A stretch of 64,000 bases of DNA from Heterobasidion occidentale (taxonomy: Eukaryota; Basidiomycota; Agaricomycetes; Russulales; Bondarzewiaceae). Each line of letters opens with the position of its first letter. The stretch's first letter is position 1. Made by a program: the position numbers and the translations under genes. The notes under the pieces were generated by a model, which was given only the letters and a program-made list of their open reading frames with translations, did no database searches and was not told the origin of the DNA. Location: the NCBI GenBank assembly GCA_039111635.1, contig JBCAQO010000013.1:1467962-1531961 (forward strand). The letters are read 5' to 3'. This document shows, piece after piece, positions 54,915-64,000 of the stretch.

Positions 54915-57900
54915 ATCTTTCTGTAGGTACTTGTGCCGCTCGGGTATATCATGAGAGACTTTACGCGTGCGCTAACCTCGGTATGGCATGTTACTTCTTG
55001 TCCTTCAAGCTCTCCCACCATGTTTCATTTGTCTGCAAGTCTCGATGTGCCGTTTCTCTCTTTCTCCTGCATTCATCGACCTCACCCATTCCTTTCCTCT
55101 TTTCAGATTCCTACCTCGCAGCCTTCCAAGTTTCAACTCGGTTGGTCGGATTGGCAAGGTCCCACGGCGCCCTCTATGTTGTTAGCAACACGACAGCTTA
55201 AGCAACTCGGTATTTTAGTAGAAGATCGTCGTCGTCCCTACAAGAACCTTTTGCACTCAAGCTTTCGATGCCTTCCGTGTCACAGGAGCGCCTCAATGCC
55301 CTCGCCTCCCGGGTCAAATCTTCACTCAAGCTCTCGCGCACGATCAAAGTTCAACAGGCTGCTGCGCAGAGCACCATCTCCATGCTCAAGTCGAAGGTTT
55401 CCTCGCTCGGGTCACTCGCCCAGGCATCCCAGACCGCTCAAGTCGAAGGTTTCCTCGCTCGGGTCACTCGCCCAGGCATCCCAGACCGTGTCACCGCCGA
55501 GATCCTGTGCATGCCCGACGCCACTCTTGCCCTCTCGACCCGCTCGAGCGTCGAACCTAACCCTCGATCCCGCCTGCGCACGCTCTCTTCAGTACACGCA
55601 TCCATTTGCCTGCAACCCAAAGTTATATGTGTACGTCCCCTCGTCCCCTCAAGCCCCAGAGCCCACGCCCATCTTCTCATGACTACGCCCGCCGCCTACC
55701 CAGTACCTTCGAACCCCTAGGCCGTTGACGTTGACGTCCACGCTCCCGTGTTCGAGCCCATATGCGCACGTGCGTCTTTTCGACGCTATGAACACCCGCC
55801 ACTCATTGCCCTTCCGCTTGTTGCCTCCAGCCCAAGCTCGCGCGTCACCCGGACTCTCTCGACCGTTCGCATTGTCAATCCCACGCACGGTCATCCCCTC
55901 AATCCCACGCAGCATCAACACTTCGTCGTCCCCTCGTCCACCCTTCCTCGTCTTGCGTCACTGCTGCGACCCCGCCGCCCTACACAGTCCCTCTACCGTC
56001 GCCGTCCCCTCAAGCGCCCCCGCTCCCACCCCACTTGCGCTCCGCGCCAGCGCACAAAGCATAGCAGACATCATGCCACACGCGCTCTAGTGTGTTGACG
56101 AGGAGGGTGAGTAACAGCTGGCAACAAAGACATGAACTAGGGAGAGGGAGGCCGAGCGTCACCAAGGTGTGTACCTACCGCTCTGATCCTTTCTGCCTAC
56201 CCCTTGTTCGACCTGCGACCCTGCGACGCCCTCGATCTCTGACGCCAAGCCCGTTCGCTCACTTGATTCCCTCAATAGCCAATTCTGCCTTTGTGCCCAT
56301 GCGTGAACGCGCGACCCCTCGACGCCATGCACCCGCCTTTGCATGCTATCCCCGTTCGTCCGCGCGCTTCCCCTTGTCCCGTCAAGCCCAAGTTAGACTC
56401 ATCTAGCCACGCCCGCCCGCCACCGAATGCCCTCGATCCCTTTCATCCCTTGAGCTCACGCATCCGCCTTCGCCTGCGACCCAGATCCGACCCAGATCCG
56501 CTTCCACATGACTCATCCAGCTCGCGCACGCGTGCACGCACAACCTCTCAACGGCCCCTCAACCACTCCTCCCTCGTCCTGGATCGTTGCCGAAACCACA
56601 GGCACACTCGACCCCGTGCACGCTTGACCCCTCATCCCCTCATCCTCGTCGCCCTCGTCCTCTCAAGTTTGCGCACACTCGATCTCACATTCGTCAACAG
56701 TCCCATCCTCGACCTAACCTAACTGGCTGGTAGCGTAGGAAGAAGAGGACCGGCGGCGGCGGCGGCGGCTGAGAGACGGGCTGGGAACATGGATGGGCGT
56801 GGAGGACGAGGATCTCTATGGGGAGATGCATGCTCGCTGAGCAGGACGAGCGTCATGAAGGTGCGTCGTCGTCCCTCGTGGTGCCAGTCCTTCCCCGCCC
56901 ACGTGTATATCCTAACCTCATCCTTTCCGCCCGCCCCGCCGCCAACCTGTCTCCCCTCGACACTCGTCCGTTCAGCCCACGCACCCCACGTTTCCGGCCG
57001 TGCATCCCTTCGACCCCACATACGCACACTCATATCTGTGAACACAAGCACGCCCACCACCCAGTGTCCTCGCAACCATTCCGCCCACCTGTCCGCTCAA
57101 CCCGATGAAGCTGCGATTCCGCCCCGATTTCGCCCGCGCATATTCGTCCCCTTCAGCGCACGCACCACCTGGGATCCAAATCCTTGAGCACGCGTATCCT
57201 CTTCCCTTCGAGCCCATGGTCATGTCCTCGAGCCCACGCCCGCGTCCATCCAGTGCCCCTCGACCTCCTGGGCCGTCAAAGTTCACGCTCGTGCCCTCAT
57301 GCCCAAGCGCTCACGCGCGTCCCCTCGATACCGCGCAAGGTTGCCCCCTCGTTCTCCCTCCCTCAACCTGCGTCACCACTGAGACCCCGCGGTCCAACAA
57401 CAGTTGGCGTCCCCACACCGTCGCCGTCCCTCCACGTGCCCTCGCTTCCGCACACAGAGGATCACAAATATTAAGCCATACGCGCTTCAGCGCGTCGACG
57501 AGGAGGCCAAGGAGCAGCTGGTGGCGGAGAAATGAGCTAGGCAGAGGAAGGCTGAGCGTTACCAAGGTTCGTACCTCTCGCTCTCGCCCTTTCCACCCGC
57601 CATTTGCTCAACATGTGCCCCGCAACCTCTGCAGCCTCCTTGTCGTTATGGCTGCTCGCTCACTTGACCTCCTCGTTAGACAATCCCGCCTCTGATGCGT
57701 GCACGTGCGACCCCTCGACGACAGGAACCTGCCTTCGCCTGCGACCCACAACCGCCCGCGCGTCCCCTCGATCCCACACCTGTCTCCTCTAGTCCACGCT
57801 CGCCCGCCACCGAGTGCCTTCGACTGCACCAACCCCTTGGGCCCACGCACCCGTCTTCGCCTGCGACCTACATCCGCACTCGTGCGTCTCGTCAAGCCCA

Positions 57901-58485
57901 TGCACGCATGCTCGAGCCCTCGACCTATCGTTGACTCCTCGTCTAGTCCTCCCTCGTTCTGGGTTATCGCCGAGAGCGCACCCGCGCTTGATGCTGCACA
58001 CGCTGAACCCCTTGTCCTCACATCCTCACATCCTTTTCTCCTTTTGGCCCCTCAACCCCGCGCACAACATACCTCGCGCACACTCGACCTCGAACATGCT
58101 CGACCCTTCTTCCCTTTGTTCTCCCGACCCCCTCAACCCTCGGCCTTCACGCCCTCAGCCCCTCATTCGTCAATTGTCACGCCCTCGACCTTACCTATCT
58201 GGCTGGCGGTGGAGGAATGAATGGCAGGGGCCGCAACGGGAAAGGAGACGAGCACGGACGACGGCGACGTCCACGACGGACGTGCACTCGATGAGCACGC
58301 AGAGTGGTACAACGGTGCGTGCCTCTCGTTCTCTTCCTTGCTGCCCCTCCCTCGAAGTCTCTGCCCTCCACTCTACGCATGCACGTTTCTTCCCCAGGCA
58401 CTAAAGTCTCCCCTCCTCCTTCCTCCTACTCCGCTGAATCCCGGTCGCTCCGTTCCTTATCACCAGACCTCTCCGGCTCTCTGTG
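54915..58485. repeat. GC-rich degenerate long-repeat region, right copy
   Basis: It shares signature motifs with 3500-9990. The GTCGACGAGG...GAGCAGCTGG phrase occurs near 56092 and 57493, and TTCGCCTGCGAC at 56469, 57734 and 57856. ACGAGGATCTCTATGGGGAG and related phrases lie near 56800 and 58260. A direct duplication of about 45 bp (TCGAAGGTTTCCTCGCTCGG...) occurs at about 55393-55440 and 55442-55488. No gene is credible. Copies are too diverged to give a clean unit length by eye. Confidence 0.6.
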
Positions 58486-59420
58486 CCTGCATGCGCTGCT
58501 TCCTTGCAACCAGTACATGTACAAGCTCAAGGACTACCTCCATCAAGGTTACATGGATTCTCACGGTAACTCATCACCAAGAGCGGCAAGCGAGTCAACT
58601 ATCAGACCGGCGAGCATCTCCTCTCTCCAACCCACTCTCTGCTGTCAAGGCTGACTGCACTGCGCATGCCGCAGCCAATTGTCTGGGGTGTAGAGGGCAC
58701 AAACGGCCAGCATTCTGCCAGCTGCTGTACCAGGGCACAAAGCTCGTCCCGATGGACTTTCTCACTCCCGCGACATCGCACAACCCGCTTTGTGGCTCGC
58801 TTCACCACCGCATCCTGCTCAGCAACTACTTCGCGCCGACCAAAGCGCTCGCGCTTGGCAAGACTGAGGAGCAGGTACACCAGGTGCGCACCCCCCTCTG
58901 TCCCCTCTCCCAATCCCTCTTCGGTAGTGTCCGCGTGTTGTTTCGGCGGTACTGAAGAACGGTTAGTGTTGTAGGAGGTGGGACCGGGCACGAGCGAGGC
59001 ACTCGTGAAGAGAAAGCTCTTCATGGGCAACTGGCCGAGCAACACTCTCTTCTTCCCGCTGTTCACGCCCGCAACGCTTGGCTCGCTCATTGCGCTCTAC
59101 GAACACAAGATCTTTACGCAGGGCCTCATCCGGGCATCAACGTATTTGGTGCGTGCGTCCCTGGTGTGGGTGCATAAATCCGCGTTTGCTGAACTGGCGC
59201 AACAGATCCGATGGGCGTCGAACTTGGCAAGGTACTCACAAAGAGTATTTTGGCACCGCTGAATAAGCCTGCGGACGTTAAGGGTCACACCAGCTCGGTG
59301 CGTTATTTTCTTTGCAGCTCTGCATCCGCTGTCGGGCCTTCCCGTTTGCTGCGAGCTGACAACTATCGCGCGCAGACGTCCGGTCTCATCCGCTATTACC
59401 GGAAGCACCGAAATGAGTGA
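58486..59420 (+). pseudogene. PGI1: Glucose-6-phosphate isomerase, C-terminal fragment, frameshifted
   Basis: The parent enzyme interconverts glucose-6-phosphate and fructose-6-phosphate. The fragment begins inside the gene at [21 protein letters not shown] deletion near 58565 breaks MDSHGK/SITKSGKR, where the [14 protein letters not shown] reading lies in another phase. [14 protein letters not shown] (58670) is followed by another shift, then [57 protein letters not shown] and [17 protein letters not shown]. It ends naturally with LIRYYRKHRNE and TGA at 59420. The N-terminal half is missing; upstream is repeat DNA. Introns are retained. It is a dead DNA-level copy; the working gene must be elsewhere. 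Confidence 0.88.
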
Positions 59421-59460
59421 GCGCAAGGCGGCTTGCGATGGCAGCATGGGAAAGTTAGGT

Positions 59461-60700
59461 TAGGTCCCCGACGTCCTCCTACTTCGCCCACAAGCTCTGG
59501 GTCGGCCGGATCCTCGAGTTCGCACGACGCCGGCCGCTCACGCGCCCCGTGGACGACCCTGGGGTAAGCACCCGCCCCGCCCCGCCCCCGTGCTGCTGCC
59601 CCTCTCTCTCTCTGTGTGTGTATGCGTACGTGCGTGTGTTTACCGCGCGTCTGACGCGTGACGCGAGCGACCGTAGGTCTGGGCTAAGGTCCAGTGGTAC
59701 TACTCCGGCGCCGACGTCGCCAACGACACCGACACAGAGTGAGTCTCCCACAGTCCTTTCCATTCTACAGACCGCTTCGGCCGTCCACGCTAACGCCGCC
59801 GCCGCCGCACACGCCCCCAAAAAAGCCCCACCAACATCCAGGCCAGCTGCGGCCGCTACGAGCGCCTGCGCGCCGACGAATCCGACTACGACTACGTCGC
59901 GCACACCTCCTTCAACGGTGCGTCCTCCGCCGCGCCTCTCCCCGCCCGTGACGGCTGACTGACGGCGCTGCATGTCGAAGGCCCCACGAAGGTCATAGAG
60001 TACCGCGATGCGGACATCGAGCAGCCCCAGATCGCCGACGGCGAGTTCTACGTCCGCCGCGCGTACTCCCGCCTCTCCAAGCGTGCCACCGTGAGCCCCT
60101 CACCCTCACCCGTCGCCCTCCCGATCCTCACAAACCCTCCCAAATCCCCACACACCCCTCCCGCCCCCGGCCAAAACTCAAAGACCTAGTCACCTGCACT
60201 GCGGACTGCAACACTGTCTACGACCCCGACGATGCGCGCCCCATGCACTTCTTCCCCAAGCCCGCCTGCCGCTGGTGGTTCCACCGCGACTGCCTCGAGC
60301 ACACCGAGTCGCACGACGCGCACGGCTCCGTCGACACGCACGCGTTCAACCTCCTGCGCTCAGATCCAGACAGCAACGACCCCTGCCCCCGCCACCCCCC
60401 TCCTCACGAGGGAAGGGAAACGGCACGGGCGCGCCGTGGACGCTCCCCGCGCTCCCCGCGAAGCCGCCGCGCAGCAGATGCTCGAGGGCATCCCGCCCTA
60501 CGGCCTCGTCGGCAACGCGCAGCCCGTCGCCGCCGCGCGCCCGGCGACGTCCGCGCGGCCAGGGCCGCGCTCGACGAGTGGATGGAGCGCGTGGACTGCA
60601 CCGACGTCGAGGGCATGCTCGCGGACGGCGGGGGCTCGCCGGAGGCTGTTGGGGGTGCGCAGTCTGACTGCGGCGGCGAGAGCCCCCGGCTTTATTTCGT
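59461..60700 (+). pseudogene. BAH/PHD-type chromatin protein fragment
   Basis: Starting 40 bp after the PGI stop, the sequence reads YFAHKLWVGRILEFARRRPL, then (after an intron) VWAKVQWYYSGADVANDTDT. This is the pattern of a BAH domain, used in chromatin proteins for nucleosome or protein contacts. Later exons give KVIEYRDADIEQPQIADGEF and a Cys/His-rich segment, CTADCNTVYDPDDARP with FFPKPACRWWFHRDCLEHTE, that fits a PHD-like zinc finger (CX3C...C...HX2C). A poorly matched region follows and the homology fades by about 60700. The start of the BAH domain and anything upstream are missing. It is probably a truncated gene copy. Confidence 0.6.
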
Positions 60701-60915
60701 GGCGCTTTTTTGTCCATTGTGTGGAGGTGCCATTTGATACCACATACCTTTGCGACTCACGAGAGGGTCCTTTCTTGGTCGAATTTTACCTTGCGATTTC
60801 TTGTATGAAGAGTTCTTACGGGGGGCGGTGACGATCCTGCCCTGGCAGATGACTGTGCGATCGAAGATACACCCGTCGCTACAATGAAGAGATAGCAACA
60901 CATCGTCGCGCGCGT

Positions 60916-62660
60916 CTACGGCTTCTCCGCTCTCGCCGCGAGCTTCTGATCCAGCTTCGCCTGGAGAATGCGGGAAGGACGTCAGCGCCGGCTGGTCCAT
61001 CGCGGCGGGTAGAAGAGCGCCACGCACCTTGACGGCGTTCATGTACACGTCGGTCACGACCCAGTGCTCGCGGCGCATCGCCTTGCCGTGGATCGCGAGC
61101 GCGAGGTCCTTGGTCATGACGCCGTCCGCGTCGGTCGCCTCGGTGCACGCCGCCTCGAGGTCGCGCGCGAATGCGGCGAGCGCGAGATTCGCGTCGAGCT
61201 TCGCGCGGTGGAGCAGCCCGCGCGTCCACGCGAAGATGGACGCGACCGGGTTCGTGGAGGTCTCGTTGCCCTTCTGGTACTCGCAGTAGTGCCGCGTGAC
61301 CGTGCCTGCGCGCGCAGGCGCGTGCACACGCACAAAAACATCAGCGAGCGTTCAGAGGAGAGCGCGGGGGACGCCGCACGCACCGTGCGCGGCCTCGCTC
61401 TCGGTGACCTGTCCGTCGGGGGTGATGAGCGAGCTCGTCATCATCCCGAGGCTGCCAAAGCCCTGCGCGAGGATGTCCGACTGCACGTCGCCGTCGTAGT
61501 TCTTCGTCGCCCAGACGAACCCGCCGGAGGACTTGATTGCCTGCGCGATCATCAAGCGGTGCTCATAGTAGATGCCCGCGGCCTCGAACTAGGGCTTGTA
61601 TTCCCTGCGGACCCGGGGACGCGTCAGCACGCGACGAGAGGGAGAGGGAGAGGGGCGACGCACGACTCGTAGATCTCCTAGAAGATGTCTTTGAAGCGGC
61701 CGTCGTATTTCTTGAGGATTGTGTTCTTCGTCGACATGAACTGAAGCACCTCACACCTGAGCGACGGGTCTCGCGGGGAGGAGGAGAGAGGACCGTACGA
61801 GAGACATCTTCGCCAGCGCCATTTTGAACGACGAGTGCGCAAGGCCCGTGATCGGCTGCGGCACCGGCGTCAGCGAGATCGTCGCGCGTCGCGCACACAA
61901 CGAACAAGAACGGCGCGCACCTCTTCAGTGTTGTACATCGCCATCGCCACGCCCCTACACTGGAAGTCGTACACGTCGAGCATCGTCGGCGCGGCGCCGT
62001 CCGCGGGCGTGTACACGAGCTGCAGCTTCCTCGGGCCCGGTGCGACGAAGTCCGTCGAGCGGTACTGGTCGCCGAACGCGTGCCGCCCGATCACGATGGG
62101 GTTCACCCAGCCCGGTATCGGCCGCGGGATGCGCTCGAGGATGATCGGCTCGCGGAAGACGGGGCCGCCGAGGGTGTTGCGGATCTGCGGGTGCTGCCTC
62201 AGCAACGAGAGGGGGAGACGAGGCGGGGAGCGCACCGACAGTCCCGTTCGGGCTCCGCCACATCTGCTTCAGCTTGAACTCCTTCACGCGCGCCTCGTCG
62301 GGCGTGATCGTCGCGCATTTGATGCCGACCTTGTGCTCGAGGATCGCGTTGGCGGAGTCGATCGTGATCTGGTCGTTTGTCTGCCCGCGGGGGTATCAGC
62401 GAGACCCTGTCCACAGAGAGGAGATGACGGGGGCTCATGGCGTCGCGGGCCTCTAGACCGAGGTCAAAGTATTTGATGTCCAGTTGGAGATAAGGAAGGA
62501 TGAGCTGCGATGCGGCGTTTGCGCGTGAGATTTCGAGGGCGGGCCAGGGGAGAAATAGGAGACGACGCACCTCCTCGCGGATTTTCTTCCAGATGATGCG
62601 CGTCATCTCGTCGCCATCGAGCTCGACGACGGGGTTCTTCACGACGATCTTGTGGTCTAA
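60916..62660 (-). pseudogene. IDP1: NADP-dependent isocitrate dehydrogenase, damaged copy
   Basis: The enzyme oxidises isocitrate to 2-oxoglutarate with NADP. Minus-strand exons read [98 protein letters not shown] and [20 protein letters not shown]. The last exon ends [14 protein letters not shown] and TAG at 60916, so the C-terminus is complete. Two in-frame TAGs occur: after KDIF (61678-61680) and after YKP (61589-61591). The conserved RLIDDM is RLM, an in-frame 9-bp loss that removes an Asp known to bind the catalytic metal in this family. The N-terminal exon with a targeting peptide is not found; the sequence abuts the BTB fragment instead. Introns are preserved. Confidence 0.88.
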
Positions 62661-62759
62661 GGGAATTTTGTGGTCTGTAGCCCCATTTCCGAAACCACGC
62701 AAAACCGCCCGCAGAAGCAAGGAAACGGGGCAAAGCACCGAGTTATGCCGGAGCGCCGC

Positions 62760-63415
62760 AGACGAATCATGAGCTGCGGCGTGCGGCGGCTGAGGTCGTA
62801 GAAGAGCGCGGTGAGCAGGGCGTTATCGGTGCGGTCGATGGAGCGCAGGCGGTGGGGTGCACGATCAGGTCCTCGGCGTGCGGCTGCGAAGCGCGCCGCG
62901 CAGTGAGGGCGCGTGCGCGCGCGAGATGCTTGTCCAGGGCAGAGGGCCAGGCGGCGCGGAGGCGCGGGACGCGGTATTTGTGCGCGAGGCGCAGGATACC
63001 GGAGAGGGTCGGGAAGTTCTCGACGGTGATTTGGGAAGCGTCGATAGTGCTGACAGAGGAGCAGGGAGAAGAGAAGGACCAGGCGAGTGAACAATGGATG
63101 AGGAGATTTTGAGTGGCGAGGCCGCAAATGAGTCTACGCACAGACCATCGTATATTGTGTTTAATAATGCCTCCATGTTGTCCTTGTCGTCGACGACCTT
63201 GAGCAACGTACAATCGCGCAGGGTGTCACGCGCGGGGGCGAGCATCTCCTAGAATAAGTGAGGAGGATGCTGCGGTGGACGCGGAAGAGGGTCTTGCCGC
63301 ACTGTAAGACGACGTTTCCATCATCGAAGTAAAGCGCTGGGTGATTTACGAGCAGCTCGGCATCGAGCTCGCTGCGCGGACGTTTGCGGTCAGAGGGTGG
63401 ATCGATGGAGGCCAT
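62760..63415 (-). pseudogene. BTB/POZ-domain protein, truncated and damaged
   Basis: ATG 63415 starts ASIDPPSDRKRPRSELDAEL, then LYFDDGNVVLQCGKTLFRVH, the first strand and helix of a BTB domain as found in large agaricomycete BTB families. The frame then shifts near 63255; the continuation in the new phase reads F, TAG (63249-63251), EMLAPARDTL and VVDDKDNMEALLNTIYDGL. After an intron (about 63056-63145) it reads ITVENFPTLSGILRLAHKYR and VPRLRAAWPSALDKHL. The C-terminal part is lost where the isocitrate dehydrogenase copy begins. Function cannot be assigned beyond protein-protein interaction. Confidence 0.75.
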
Positions 63416-63773
63416 ACTCGTCGAGCCTGTCGCTAACGAGGGGAAGGATCTCCTGTTCACGTGACAGCGTCCTCGTTAAAGAAATGGCCTCGCGTCGCTA
63501 CTCTTCGACTTCGACACACATATGTAGTAAGCCTCATGCAACTTCAATCTTTCGGAATGTCGCTGACCGTTTTACTAATGGGTGCAGATACACGTTCATG
63601 CGAGATCATTGAATACCAAATCCCTTAGACGCGCATCTCCTCGCCGGTCACACGCGGACGTGCCCACTGCCCATAGCCCTCCAAGTCTCTCTGCCACTAT
63701 GCACCACTTATCAGTTGCTCTGCGCGACTTGATCTCCCGCGCATTCCCTTGTCTCTCCCCCTCACATAGAGCC

Positions 63774-64000
63774 ATGTCTTACCCCAACGATGTCCTCTAC
63801 TTCCCCAAAGAAGAACTCATCTACAACGTGACTGGATGGGCGGGGTTCATCCTCTTCACCTCCACCACCTCAGAGGACCGCCCGCGCATCGCCAGCATAA
63901 AACACTGCAAGCGGAAGCGCGGCGTCTTCCACGAGTTTCTCATCATCGAGTTCGAATACCCTGTTCCAGGCGCTCCCCCGCGCACCGTGCCCATCATCGT
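63774..64000 (+). CDS. Hypothetical protein, N-terminal part (runs off window)
   Basis: The ATG at 63774 (context GAGCCATGT) opens an uninterrupted frame to the window edge. It starts MSYPNDVLYFPKEELIYNVT and continues GWAGFILFTSTTSEDRP, KRKRGVFHEFLIIEFEYPVP. The segment looks like a globular, beta-rich protein and has no disruption, unlike the copies to its left. I do not recognise the family. Confidence 0.6.
   Translation, partial: MSYPNDVLYFPKEELIYNVTGWAGFILFTSTTSEDRPRIASIKHCKRKRGVFHEFLIIEFEYPVPGAPPRTVPII

Overview
The window looks like nuclear DNA of a filamentous basidiomycete, probably an agaricomycete. The genes are cut by many short GT-AG introns (about 50-60 bp). The recognisable families (a GCN2 kinase, a cytochrome P450, a GPI-type aspartic protease, a TPR-like protein, a Ty3/gypsy element and a gag-like retroelement ORF) fit that group. 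Two 100-N assembly gaps (20397-20496 and 42114-42213) break the sequence. All intron positions and homologies were read by eye; no search was run.

Layout. 1-3260: composite satellite (an AGGTGAG array followed by a GACGTC-rich array). 3500-9990: GC-rich, strongly degenerate long repeats with a possible DEP-domain remnant. 10411-12990: second composite satellite. 13000-17600: short, poorly recognised minus-strand exons, including a BolA-like first exon. 17640-18700: a third satellite type. 19300-20396: AT-richer DNA with a TATA box, a 5'UTR intron full of G/C-run hairpins, and the start of an unknown protein cut by the first gap. 20497-34607 is the gene-bearing core: a P450, GCN2, two small hypothetical ORFs, a frameshifted aspartic protease and a TPR-like ORF. 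34609-42113: satellite, then an LTR-type element interrupted by a frameshifted Ty3/gypsy element that runs into the second gap. 42215-43361: conserved hypothetical with an Ala-rich tandem-repeat tail. 43606-47990: three copies of a roughly 375-bp dispersed repeat around a gag-like ORF and a paralogous copy of the first satellite block. 48170-58485: short-motif arrays, GC-rich repeats and a broken SEC7 gene. 58486-63415: a close-packed run of broken gene copies (glucose-6-phosphate isomerase, BAH/PHD protein, NADP-isocitrate dehydrogenase, BTB protein). 63774-64000: start of an unrecognised open gene.

The apparently working genes are P450, GCN2, the TPR-like ORF and perhaps the conserved hypothetical. 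They do not form an obvious pathway. The accessory DNA is the striking part: a leader-plus-two-array satellite that recurs, three related hairpin-bearing segments that each look like a whole intron, and a cluster of damaged housekeeping-gene copies lying almost end to end.
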